Assembly (NCBI GenBank): GCA_029465975.1
Contig: CM055754.1
Coordinates: 10,866,288 to 10,930,287, forward strand
Direction of reading: 5' to 3'
Length of the DNA stretch: 64,000 bases
Source: Dallia pectoralis
Lineage: Eukaryota; Chordata; Actinopteri; Esociformes; Umbridae
The first letter of the stretch is position 1. The number at the start of each line of letters is the position of its first letter. A program made the translations under genes and the position numbers. Positions 34,561 to 46,490 of this stretch are shown in pieces. The notes below the pieces were generated by a model. That model saw only the letters and a list, made by a program, of their open reading frames with translations, did not search any database and was not told the origin of the DNA.

Positions 34561-37500
34561 CCAGTTCCTAGCCTGTCCTCTACTCCGTCTCTGTCTAACC
34601 CCTGTACCAGTTCCTAGCCTGTCCTCTACTCCCTCTCTGTCTAACCCATGTACCAGTTCCTAGCCAGTCCTCTACTCCGTCTCTGTCTAACCCCTGTACC
34701 AGTTCCTAGCCTGTCCTCTACTCCGTCTCTGTCTAACCCCTGTACCAGTTCCTAGCCTGTCCTCTACTTCGTCTCTGTCTAACCCCTGTACCAGTTCCTA
34801 GCCTGTCCTCTACTCCGTTTCTGTCTAACCCTGTACCAGTTCCTAGCCTGTCCTCTACTCCGTCTCTGTCTAACCCCTGTACCAGTTCCTAGCCTGTCCT
34901 CTACTCCGTCTCTGTCTAACCCCTGTACCAGTTCCTAGCCTGTCCTCTACTCCGTCTCTGTCTAACCCCTGTACCAGTTCCTAGCCTGTCCTCTACTCCG
35001 TCTCTGTCTAACCCCTGTACCAGTTCCTAGCCTGTCCTCTACTCCGTGTCTGTCTAACCCCTGTACCAGTTCCTAGCCTGTCCTCTTTTCCGTGTCTGTC
35101 TAACCCTGTACCAGTTCCTAGCCTGTCCTCTACTCCGTCTCTGTCTAACCCCTGTACCAGTTCCTAGCCTATCCTCTACTCCGTCTCTGTCTAACCCCTG
35201 TACCAGTTCCTAGCCTGTCCTCTACTCCGTCTCTGTCTAACCCCTGTACCAGTTCCTAGCCTGTCCTCTACTCCGTGTCTGTCTAACCCCTGTGCCAGTT
35301 CCTAGCCTGTCCTCTACTCCGTCTCTGTCTAAACCCTGTACCAGTTCCTAGCCTGTCCTCTACTCCGTCTCTGTCTAACCCCTGTACCAGTTCCTAGCCT
35401 GGCCTCTACTCCGTCCCTGTCTAACCCCTGTACCAGTTCCTATCCTGTCCTCTACTCCTTCTCTGTCTAACCCCTGTACCAGTTCCTAGCCTGTCCTCTA
35501 CTCCATCTCTGTCTAACCCCTGTACCAGTTCCTAGCCTGTCCTCTACTCCGTCTCTGTCTAACCCCTGTACCAGTTCCTAGCCTGTCCTCTACTCCGTGT
35601 CTGTCTAACCCCTGTACCAGTTCCTAGCCTGTCCTCTTTTCCGTGTCTGTCTAACCCTGTACTAGTTCCTAGCCTGTCCTCTACTCCGTCTCTGTCTAAC
35701 CCCTGTACCAGTTCCTAGCCTGTCCTCTACTCCGTCTCTGTCTAACCCCTGTACCAGTTCCTAGCCTGTCCTCGACTCCGTCTCTGTCTAACCCCTGTAC
35801 CAGTTCCTAGCCTGTCCTCTACTCCGTCTCTGTCTAACCCCTGTACCAGTTCCTAGCCTGTCCTCTACTCCGTCTCTGTCTAACCCCTGTACCAGTTCCT
35901 AGCCTGTCCTCTACTCCCTCTCTGTCTAACCCCTGTACCAGTTCCTAGCCAGTCCTCTACTCCATCTCTGTCTAACCCCTGTACCAGTTCCTAGCCTGTC
36001 CTCTACTCCGTCTCTGTCTAACCCCTGTACCAGTTCCTAGCCTGTCCTCTACTTCGTCTCTGTCTAACCCCTGTACCAGTTCCTAGCCTGTCCTCTACTC
36101 CGTTTCTGTCTAACCCCTGTACCAGTTCCTAGCCTGTCCTCTACTCCGTCTCTGTCTAACCCCTGTACCAGTTCCTAGCCTGTCCTCTACTCCGTCTCTG
36201 TCTAACCCCTGTACCAGTTCCTAGCCTGTCCTCTACTCCGTCTCTGTCTAACCCCTGTACCAGTTCCTAGCCTGTCCTCTACTCCGTCTCTGTCTAACCC
36301 CTGTACCAGTTCCTAGCCTGTCCTCTACTCCGTCTCTGTCTAACCCCTGTACCAGTTCCTAGCCTGTCCTCTACTCCGTCTCTGTCTAACCCCTGTACCA
36401 GTTCCTAGCCTGTCCTCTACTCCGTCTCTGTCTAACCCCTGTACCAGTTCCTAGCCTGTCCTCTACTCCTTGTCTGTCTAACCCCTGTACCAGTTCCTAG
36501 CCTGTCCTCTACTCCGTCTCTGTCTAACCCCTGTACCAGTTCCTAGCCTGTCCTCTACTCCGTCTCTGTCTAACCCCTGTACCAGTTCCTAGCCTGTCCT
36601 CTACTCCGTGTCTGTCTAACCCCTGTACCAGTTCCTAGCCTGTCCTCTACTCCGTCTCTGTCTAAACCCTGTACCAGTTCCTAGCCTGTCCTCTACTCCG
36701 TCTCTGTCTAACCCCTGTACCAGTTCCTAGCCTGTCCTCTACTCCGTCTCTGTCTAACCCCTGTACCAGTTCTTGGCAGTCCTCTACTCCGTCTCTGTCT
36801 AACCCTGTACCAGTTCCTAGCCTGTCCTCTACTCCGTCTCTGTCTAACCCCTGTACCAGTTCCTAGCCTGTCTTCTACTCCGTTTCTGTCTAACCCCTGT
36901 ACCAGTTCCTAGCCTGTCCTCTACTCCGTCTCTGTCTAACCCCTGTACCAGTTCCTAGCCTGTCCTCTACTCCGTCTCTGTCTAACCCCTGTACCAGTTC
37001 CTAGCCTGTCCTCTACTCCGTCTCTGTCTAACCCCTGTACCAGTTCCTAACCTGTCCTCTACTCCATCTCTGTCTAACCCCTGTACCAGTTCCTAGCCTG
37101 GCCTCTACTCCGTCCCTGTCTAACCCCTGTACCAGTTCCTATCCTGTCCTCTACTCCATCTCTGTCTAACCCCTGTACCAGTTCCTAGCCTGTCCTCTAT
37201 TCCATCTCTGTCTAACCCCTGTACCAGTTCCTAGCCTGTCCTCTACTTTGTCTCTGTCTAACCCCTGTACCAGTTCCTAGCCTGTCCTCTACTCCGTGTC
37301 TTTCTAACCCCTGTACCAGTTCCTAGCCTGTCCTCTTTTCCGTGTCTGTCTAACCCCTGTACCAGTTCCTAGCCTGTCCTCTACTCCGTCTCTGTCTAAC
37401 CCCTGTACTAGTTCCTAGCCTGTCCTCTACTCCATCTCTGTCTAACCCTGTACCAGTTCCTAGCCTGTCCTCTACTTTGTCTCTGTCTAACCCCTGTACC

Positions 37501-40067
37501 AGTTCCTAGCCTGTCCTCTACTCCGTGTCTGTCTAACCCCTGTACCAGTTCCTAGCCTGTCCTCTTCTCCGTGTCTGTCTAACCCTGTACCAGTTCCTAG
37601 CCTGTCCTCTACTCCGTCTCTGTCTAACCCCTGTACCAGTTCCTAGCCTGTCCTCTACTCCATCTCTGTCTAACCCCTGTACCAGTTCCTAGCCTGTCCT
37701 CTACTTTGTCTCTGTCTAACCCCTGTACCAGTTCCTAGCCTGTCCTCTACTCCGTGTCTGTCTAACCCCTGTACCAGTTCCTAGCCTGTCCTCTTTTCCG
37801 TGTCTGTCTAACCCCTGTACCAGTTCCTAGCCTGTCCTCTACTCCGTCTCTGTCTAACCCCTGTACCAGTTCCTAGCCTGTCCTCTACTCCGTCTCTGTC
37901 TAACCCTGTACCAGTTCCTAGCCTGTCCTCTACTCCGTCTCTGTCTAACCCCTGTACCAGTTCCTAGCCTGTCCTCTACTCCGTCTCTGTCTAACCCCTG
38001 TACCAGTTCCTAGCCTGTCCTCTACTCCGTCTCTGTCTAACCCCTGTACCAGTTCTTGGCAGTCCTCTACTCCGTCTCTGTCTAACCCCTGTACCAGTTC
38101 CTAGCCTGTCCTCTACTCCGTCTCTGTCTAACCCCTGTACCAGTTCCTAGCCTGTCTTCTACTCCGTTTCTGTCTAACCCCTGTACCAGTTCCTAGCCTG
38201 TCCTCTACTCCGTCTCTGTCTAACCCCTGTACCAGTTCCTAGCCTGTCCTCTACTCCGTCTCTGTCTAACCCCTGTACCAGTTCCTAGCCTGTCCTCTAC
38301 TCCATCTCTGTCTAACCCCTGTACCAGTTCCTAGCCTGGCCTCTACTCCGTCCCTGTCTAACCCCTGTACCAGTTCCTATCCTGTCCTCTACTCCATCTC
38401 TGTCTAACCCCTGTACCAGTTCCTAGCCTGTCCTCTATTCCATCTCTGTCTAACCCCTGTACCAGTTCCTAGCCTGTCCTCTACTTTGTCTCTGTCTAAC
38501 CCCTGTACCAGTTCCTAGCCTGTCCTCTACTCCGTGTCTGTCTAACCCCTGTACCAGTTCCTAGCCTGTCCTCTTTTCCGTGTCTGTCTAACCCCTGTAC
38601 CAGTTCCTAGCCTGTCCTCTACTCCGTCTCTGTCTAACCCCTGTACCAGTTCCTAGCCTGTCCTCTACTCCGTCTCTGTCTAACCCCTGTACCAGTTCCT
38701 AGCCTGTCCTCTACTCCGTCTCTGTCTAACCCCTGTACCAGTTCCTAGCCTGTCCTCTACTCCGTCTCTGTCTAACCCCTGTACCAGTTCCTAGCCTGTC
38801 CTCTACTCCGTCTCTGTCTAACCCCTGTACCAGTTCCTAGCCTGTCCTCTACTCCGTCTCTGTCTAACCCCTGTACCAGTTCCTAGCCTGTCCTCTACTC
38901 CGTCTCTGTCTAACCCCTGTACCAGTTCCTAGCCTGTCCTCTACTCCGTGTCTGTCTAACCCCTGTACCAGTTCCTAGCCTGTCCTCTACTCCGTCTCTG
39001 TCTAACCCCTGTACCAGTTCTTGGCAGTCCTCTACTCCGTCTCTGTCTAACCCCTGTACCAGTTCCTAGCCTGTCCTCTACTCCGTCTCTGTCTAACCCC
39101 TGTACCAGTTCCTAGCCTGTCTTCTACTCCGTTTCTGTCTAACCCCTGTACCAGTTCCTAGCCTGTCCTCTACTCCATCTCTGTCTAACCCCTGTACCAG
39201 TTCCTAGCCTGTCTTCTACTCCGTTTCTGTCTAACCCCTGTACCAGTTCCTAGCCTGTCCTCTACTTTGTCTCTGTCTAACCCCTGTACCAGTTCCTAGC
39301 CTGTCCTCTACTCCGTGTCTGTCTAACCCCTGTACCAGTTCCTAGCCTGTCCTCTTTTCCGTGTCTGTCTAACCCCTGTACCAGTTCCTAGCCTGTCCTC
39401 TACTTCGTCTCTGTCTAACCCCTGTACCAGTTCCTAGCCTGTCCTCTACTCCATCTCTGTCTAACCCCTGTACCAGTTCCTAGCCTGTCCTCTACTTTGT
39501 CTCTGTCTAACCCCTGTACCAGTTCCTAGCCTGTCCTCTACTTTGTCTCTGTCTAACCCCTGTACCAGTTCCTAGCCTGTCCTCTACTCCGTGTCTGTCT
39601 AACCCCTGTACCAGTTCCTAGACTGTCCTCTTTTCCGTGTCTGTCTAACCCCTGTACCAGTTCCTAGCCTGTCCTCTACTCCGTCTCTGTCTAACCCCTG
39701 TACCAGTTCCTAGCCTGTCCTCTACTCCGTCTCTGTCTAACCCCTGTACCAGTTCCTAGCCTGTCCTCTACTCCGTGTCTGTCTAACCCCTGTACCAGTT
39801 CCTAGCCTGTCCTCTACTCCGTCTCTGTCTAACCCCTGTACCAGTTCCTAGCCTGTCCTCGACTCCGTCTCTGTCTAACCCCTGTACCAGTTCCTAGCCT
39901 GTCCTCTACTCCGTCTCTGTCTAACCCCTGTACCAGTTCCTAGCCTGTCCTCTACTCCGTCTCTGTCTAACCCCTGTACCAGTTCCTAGCCTGTCCTCTA
40001 CTCCGTCTCTGTCTAACCCCTGTACCAGTTCCTAGCCTGTCCTCTACTTCGTCTCTGTCTAACCTTT
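34561..40067. repeat. 46-bp minisatellite, about 119 copies, 5.5 kb
   Basis: The largest array in the window. Units contain 'gtaccagttcctagcctgtc' and 'ctctactccgtctctgtcta'. Most differences are single bases, and a few units are 1-3 bp shorter. Marked variants recur in fixed order (tactttgtc, then tactccgtgtc, then cttttccgtgtc) at about 37240-37340, 37470-37580, 37700-37800, 38480-38590, 39260-39370 and 39530-39640. A rare 'tcttggcagt' variant occurs at 36771, 38054 and 39019. This is higher-order structure from block duplication. Confidence 0.97.
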
Positions 40068-40280
40068 GTCTGTGCCTATTAGTGACTCCTGTGTTCGACT
40101 ACCTGCCTGCTCTTCAGGTCTCGTCTTCGCCTGCTCCCTTCTGTACTGTGTTTGGACTCAGATCACCTGTTGCCGACCCACACCTGTTATATTACGATTA
40201 AGCTTGCTGTTATTAATAAAACTACATTGCGCTTCCCCAATTGGAACCAACTTTCCTTGCTCTGTGGTCATTCATTACAA
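40068..40280 (+). mobile_element. LTR-like sequence, right part, downstream of the array
   Basis: Pyrimidine-rich sequence with 'tgttattaataaaactacat' (polyadenylation signal at about 40216) and an end near 'ggtcattcattaca'. The style fits the R-U5 end of fish LTR elements. The array unit appears to derive from the middle of this sequence, since the flank runs into the repeat without a break. Confidence 0.4.
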
Positions 40281-41230
40281 TGATCTGCTCTGTTTTTTTG
40301 GCCTGCATTTTTAAGGAAAACAACACAGAGTGTTCGGTATGCACTAATCTAGGATCAGAAAACTGTATACTCTTTGGAGGAACATCAAACAGGGCCGCAG
40401 TTTTAAAAACACTCAAGTGACATGTTCATTTCCCAGCACATAGATGTTCTCAACTCAACAGGAACATTCAACCACTGCACACACACACACACACACACAT
40501 TTCTCCAGTGAGTAAATTACACATACGTGTGTCCTTGTGACCTTTGGGTATATCATTTTGTTTTTTCATGGCAGTTTAACTAATATGGTGCCACCACAGA
40601 CCCAAAGCCATGTTAATGGCACATGCCGTAGTACAGCAGAGCACCTGAGCTTTACAGAAGCACATTAACTGCAGAGCAACAATAATAATAAAAGTTACCT
40701 TATATTTTTGTGATTAATAATAACATATTGACATCCGCAAAAATAAATGTATTGTTAAATACTAGCGTTTGCATTTCTGGCTAATGGGAATTGCAACTGG
40801 AGGGTCCTGAGCACCAGAGAAGCCGTCATAGCAAATCTCTCCTAAGCCTATCAAATGAGGAAAGCTAAGGCTAACCTGGCCTGCATGAATCAGACTGTTG
40901 TACTCAATGTAATTGGTGTACACATACAGTGTAAAACAGAGTGCAAACAAAGTGCACATGTCTCTGAATGGCTTTAATTGTCCCCAATGATGGAGACAGA
41001 CAGAAGCACATAAAAATGTAACTATAACGGAAAAATACGAAACAAGACATGCGCAAAGGTAACGTTGGTATACATCTTGCAAAGGCCGACAACACACACT
41101 GGGAAAGGAGGAAGTTAAATAGGATGTTGATGTAGGAAAACGGGTTTGGGCAATAAAACAATTAAACACGTTTCCGTGCGTTGACATTTATTGTGAATGT
41201 GGGTCAAGAGCGAATACATTCTGTGGCGTA
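40281..41230. other. intergenic DNA with a (ca)n microsatellite
   Basis: (ca)n at about 40477-40498. The minus-strand frame 40762-41187 (141 codons) has no recognised domain and is not supported as a gene. Confidence 0.5.
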
Positions 41231-41235
41231 GACCT

Positions 41236-41609
41236 ACTGGGAGACCAACCTACTGGCAGAACAACCTACTGGCAGACCAACCTACTGGCAGACCAACCTT
41301 CTGGCAGACCAACCTACTGGCAGACCAACCTACTTGCAGACCAACCTACTGGCAGACCAACCTTGTGGCAGACCAACCTTCTGGCAGACCAACCTTCTGG
41401 CAGACCAACCTACTGGCAGACCAACCTTCTGGCAGACCAACCTTCTGGCATACCAACCTTCTGGCAGACCAATCTACTGGCAGACCAACCTTCTGGCAGA
41501 CCAACCTACTGGCAGATCAACCTTCTGGCAGACCAACCTACTGGCAGACCAACCTTCTGGCAGACCAACCCTACTGGCAGACCAACCTACTGGCAGACCA
41601 ACCTTCTGC
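41236..41609. repeat. 16-bp minisatellite, about 23 copies
   Basis: Unit 'ctactggcagaccaac' with an a/t-c variant ('cttctggc'). All plus frames stay open because no stop occurs in the unit. Confidence 0.96.
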
Positions 41610-42019
41610 TCTTTCAGTAGAGACACACTACTCTCATCTGCTCTCATCTTTCACCATGTTCCCGTAGAGACACACTATAACATAGCACATCATAACCCAA
41701 TTCAGGTTTCACTTTGACAGATGACCCTAGATTTACCTTAAGAACTCCTGAAACAATATGTAATTGATGGTTAACTCAGCAGGGCCAAACCATAATGCTA
41801 ATGCATCTATTCATTACGGTTGCTACCAGGTTGCACTGTTCACTACACGTCTTCTGGTATTGGGGGCAAACAACTTCACCTTTGACTAATCTATCCCGAT
41901 CAATTAGTTTTGGTCTATATCTATGTTATTTACTTCTATATTTTTTGAGAGCGTTCTTCTTTTTTCTTGACCTCTCTTGTTGGCCGATTTTGTGCAGTTT
42001 CTCTCAGTTGACTCATGAC
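41610..42019. other. intergenic DNA, nothing recognised
   Basis: Includes a short duplicated 'gtagagacacacta' at about 41620 and 41666. A 122-codon frame at 41795-42163 has no recognised domain and runs into the transposon end. Confidence 0.45.
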
Positions 42020-42022
42020 ATT

Positions 42023-43352
42023 GGGCCATATTCTTCAATCGTTCTTAAGAAGAAATTCGTACTTAAAACCCACTTACGCAGTTTCCACGAAGATTCTGAC
42101 ATTCACCAATGTTTACTTATCTGGAATTTGTTCTTAGGAAAGAACAGAATCTACGCACAGTAAAAAGCACTCTTACGCAGATTTGCACGCTGACATTTTC
42201 GTGACAAATCATTAGTCTCTGCGTTTTCATCAATTGTAGGCTACATTGATTTAAATATTATGAAGAATAACATTATAAATACTATTCAATTATTTCAAAT
42301 ATTTGCATATATTTAACGCTTTTCTGTGGATGGCACCCCCGAGATTGCGGTCATTCCGATTAGAGCTGTAATCGGGCATAAAAAGTGAGACCCGACCCGG
42401 CCCGACTGAATTCGGCTTGAGCTCGACCTGAGCCGGACAGTTTTTAAAAGCCTGAAGCCCGAACCCGGTCAATTTGCTGTCATATTTTAAGAGACTGTCA
42501 ATTTTTTGCATTCGGTATAACCGGCTCGTTTTTTTCATTAAAAAGGAGATTTTAATCTTTTGGCCGGTGCAACCAAATGTAGAGCCACAGTCCTGCCTGT
42601 GTTTCACCTCCTCAGCATCCATTCGCTAAATGAAACGCACCACCTGACCACTCATTCACCGCGCAATCCGGAGCGCAAGAGACCGAACCCTCGGTCGGGT
42701 TCGGGCAACGATCTGCAGCTTTAATTCCGATTATGTCCCCGATGCCCGGTACAGCTCAGTAAGGACAGTGCAAGCCTTTCCCCCTCCTGTGGTTAGCATC
42801 TCTCGTTTGTTTTTGGCAATACTTTTTTTGCCTCAAACTTCATGTCAACCCATTTCTTTTTTATGTAATTTTTATGTGGTGCGCCCTTCCCCTGACACAA
42901 CGTTCACAGAACGAATGATTAAATCCCATTTTTGTATTTGATTTTGCAACCACTACTGACGCTGCTAAATATTACATATTTTTGCCTGTTCAATTATATC
43001 AGAAGTATTTCCACTTCTAAACTACAGAAGTAATTTGTTCTTTTGCCGTCTGATCATATACTGTCTATACATGTTGGTTTAAGCATTTTTGCATTCTCCA
43101 CGTTTTTACGATGAGTTTCCACTCCACCCTGCAATTAAATGCCCTTTTATGGGAAATACCGGGGCGTTTACCTATGCTAATTAGGAACAACGGACACGCG
43201 CTTTGAATTTACGAAGACGTGGTATTCATCAATATAGAAAACAATTATGCAATTTAAGAACACGTTCGTGAATTTGAGTAAGACTTTTCTTAGGACCTTT
43301 CTTAGGAACGAATTTAAGAAATAACTTAGGAAAACATTGAAGAATATGGCCC
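42023..43352. mobile_element. class II non-autonomous element, 1.33 kb
   Basis: The ends are inverted repeats, 'gggccatattcttcaat' at the left and its exact complement at 43336-43352, flanked by a direct ATT (42020-42022 and 43353-43355). Subterminal regions on both sides repeat 'cttaag' and 'acttag' type motifs in inverted order. A 3-bp duplication suggests PIF/Harbinger but the expected TAA or TTA is not seen, so superfamily is uncertain. No transposase is recognisable. It is interrupted by a 363-bp hAT MITE. Confidence 0.75.
42361..42723. mobile_element. hAT MITE, 363 bp, nested
   Basis: Perfect 8-bp target duplication 'attccgat' at 42353-42360 and 42724-42731. The ends are short inverted repeats, 'tagagctg' and 'cagcttta', followed inward by 'cccgaacccg'-like motifs in opposite orientation. 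No coding capacity; the 110-codon minus frame crossing it spans the insertion junction and is spurious. Confidence 0.87.
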
Positions 43353-43355
43353 ATT

Positions 43356-44319
43356 GCTTGTGGCCAGACAGGCCGGTAGATCCCTTAATGGTAGCCTGTT
43401 TTCTTCTATGCACATCTTTTGGTTAATTCTAGTCCTTCATTTTGAAGGATTATTTATCCCATATAGATGGCCAGTGGTCTGGAATTTTCACGACTTGTAG
43501 ATCCATTGTAGAGGGGAATAATGTACTTTACATTGTTTGGAGATGGCTTTGATACCTCTCCCAGAGTCATTGGAATCAAAATGTTCTGAAACAAGTATTT
43601 GGATCGTGGTATGATGTGTTAGACACTCATATGGTTAAGACCAGACCACTGTTTTTGTGCAACTAATTTTAGGCATCTGATTTTCAGCCCTTCAGCCAAG
43701 TTTTTCCCAAACCAGCTAATTGTGGTCTGGAGACTGTGCTGGCCATTTCACTTTTTAAAGCCTATCATCTTTTTCTTTTCTTCTAAGGTAGTTCTGACAG
43801 GTATGACCCCCCTGACCAATGAAACAAACACCAGAGATTGCATGGCACTCCAACATTTTGTGGTGGACATTTTAATTTAGGATGTCTCTCAGTCTGTGGA
43901 AGTCGTCGACTCTGGATCCAACAAAAGGGCCCAAGATCATCAGGCTTCCTCCTTGTTTGTCAAATGGTGTCACACACTGGGGAATGTTAATGAATTAGCT
44001 CGTAAGGCAATCTTACATTTTTCACTTGTCCTCTGGTGGTGCTTTGTGGTATATTCCTAGCTTAGCATTGGCTGTCCCACTGCCACTCAACCTGTCAAAC
44101 CTGCAGCTGAAAGTCATCTCTCTTTCCAGTTGAAACAATACCTGCTGACTCTGACCAGTTAAGTTGTGCATGAAGCTGTTGTCCTGTGAGCCGCCTGTCA
44201 CACATCTCATTCCAGATACCCCCCCACCCATTTGCAGCTATAACAGGATTGTCTATGTGAGAATTGATGCCCATTCAACCAAAAGAGTATTTGTGGACAA
44301 AACGTGCCGGCTTGCAAGT
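43356..44319. other. intergenic DNA, nothing recognised
   Basis: No supportable gene or array. Confidence 0.45.
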
Positions 44320-44321
44320 GC

Positions 44322-44395
44322 CATTCCCAAAGGTGTTGAATGGGGTTGAGGTCAAGGCTCTGTGCTGGCCACTCAAGTAGCTCCACAACAGGAGA
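44322..44395 (-). pseudogene. Tc1 transposase fragment around the third catalytic residue
   Basis: On the minus strand the sequence reads VELLEWPAQSLDLNPIQH, matching the conserved WPAQSPDLNPIEH block of Tc1 transposases. The catalytic glutamate is replaced by glutamine. No other domain or inverted repeat is present, so it is an old fragment. Confidence 0.65.
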
Positions 44396-46309
44396 CTCAC
44401 TGACTACTTGGAGGAAGATTAGAGTATTTAGCCTTTAATGCTAAAAATGATGTTTGAGCCAGCAAGCTTATGAAGCTAAAGGAGAAATTAGGCCCTGCAC
44501 ATTTTAGAGAAATCTTGAAAGAAAACCTGCAAGAGACCTTTAAATATATACCTTTAAACATTGAAATTAAAGACATTTAAAGCCAATTAAAGTCAAACAA
44601 GTACAGCGCAAAAACAAAAAGATCAATGAGTTCACGATTGCTCTTTACAAATGGCTCACACAGGAATAGTAAAATGATACAAATGACTTCGCTCATAAGG
44701 GGCACTCCCATAAAAATGATAGAAATGTAAATCAGATTCAGCGGGCTAGAAACGACAGACAGATTTAACCTTGTCAAGAACCAGAACACCGTAAAATGGC
44801 AAAGGTGTGTGACAGTCATGTATGGCTAGTGAGGCTGGTACAGATGTGACCAGATGCCATAAGTATGGCTAGTGAGGCTGGTACAGATGTGACCAGATGT
44901 AACGTCAGAGCAGCACTTAGGCTACCAACTCAAATTCCAAGCACATTTATGTAAATTAGGTTTAACAGTTGAAGTTTCGAAATAATTTTACGTAACTAAA
45001 TGTACACCAGTAGGCCGTCACACATCAGTTGTAATTCACACTTCTACATTGCAGAGAATGTAATGGTGCATTTAATTTGTGGAAAATATACAAGTATTAA
45101 ACCTTTGTGTTGAAATCAGCCAAGTGAAACTTGGGCTATGGTCTAGGAATTATTATTTGAGGGACTTTCAGAACAACTCCTTTAAATAAGGTGGCATTTG
45201 ACCATTACGGTTGCGTTAAAACGCATAGCTGCACCAATGAAAAGTCGCCTGCTTTTAAAGATGATTTGTAACACTGGTCCCACCCACCAGACACGACAGT
45301 AAAAGTAATGGTTTCAATAGTTCAAATCTTTTGTTTGGCAAACAGATTGATTTCTTCTGTGGTCGAGTCCCACCGCAGGGAGTTTAAACAGTGAGCACAA
45401 ACGATTAAATGTTTTAAAAGGTCGACATTCAAAGGTCTTTCATTTAAGACTTTGAATCTGTTCACCGACTACCATCATGGCCAAATTATTCATGGCCAAA
45501 TGATTCTCAGTTGATTTGTGGTGTTGTTGCATGTGAACGAGTCATGTCCTTTTCTATGGTTAAAACAGCAATCCATTGTTTAATGAGATTAGATACACAT
45601 ACACAAACACACATGGAATAACACACATTAAAGCAGATACACATTGATGAAACTCTTACACAATACTGAAACATGTACACGCACCCTGGACAGATAAACT
45701 TGTATCTTGTACAACACTCACCCTCAAGCAGAAACAAAGACATACTTTTCCACAGAAATACAACAAGTGCCTGTCATTTCCGCCAAATTGCAGTGGCAAC
45801 AGTATTCACAGCTCATTACACTGTGGGAACACCTGTTAGCTCACGGTCACACTCACTAAGCATCCATGTGTGTTGCCGAAAGCGCCAGAGAAAGACCACA
45901 ACAAGTCCTTTAACCAAATCTGGATACATTTATTTGCCGCAGGGTTCATTTAACAGCCAGATAACCAGACCAGCCAGGAATAGAGGATTTTCCAAATTAG
46001 CAGAATCAGAGATTATTTTACCAGTTCTTCTCATTCTAAATGTGCTGGTAAATACGTTATCAGCTCCTCTTTAACAGCACTCAGCTGCTCTACCTATGAC
46101 AGTTTCATTGCAACATTGAAAATATCAAAAAGCCACATCAAACATTTCCACTCAGTTTTTCCTCCCAATTTCTCAATTCAAATTGTTTCCCAAAAAGTGT
46201 GAATTTTGATAAATCAACTTTGTTTTGTCAAATACATTTTCTTCTTCTTTGAGGCCTGGTAATCGTTTACGTTACGTTGCCTCTTCACACTTCCAGCATA
46301 ATGCTAATT
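44396..46309. other. 1.9 kb intergenic DNA, nothing recognised
   Basis: A tandem duplication of about 43 bp with 'tatggctagtgaggctggta' lies at about 44820-44900. A 133-codon frame at 45673-46074 has no recognised domain. A pseudo B box 'ggtcgagtccca' at about 45361 is not supported as a tRNA. Confidence 0.45.
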
Positions 46310-46490
46310 TGTCACGGTATGCTGATGGTGTGAAAAGCCATGTGCAGAGCGAGGTAATCTGTTTTGAACAGGTTTATTATAACACACAAAAGTGAAACAA
46401 ACCGTAAACTGCGAAAATGCTAACGGGATTAAATGAAAGTGCGCATATCGCGTCTTATACAATACATTCCCAAACTACAACACCATTATA
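46310..46490 (-). mobile_element. solo LTR relic, part before the Tc1
   Basis: Starts 'tgtcacgg' and shares with the 411-bp LTRs at 54336 and 56405 the blocks 'aaacaaaccgtaaac', 'gcgcata' and 'gcgtctta' in the same order and spacing, at clearly lower identity. It therefore belongs to a related LTR family. The Tc1 at 46491-48136 interrupts it. Confidence 0.65.

Noticed and set aside
40762..41187. 141-codon minus-strand frame
   Set aside because: Low-complexity hydrophobic and cysteine-rich composition, no domain, no splice or start evidence; chance frame likely.
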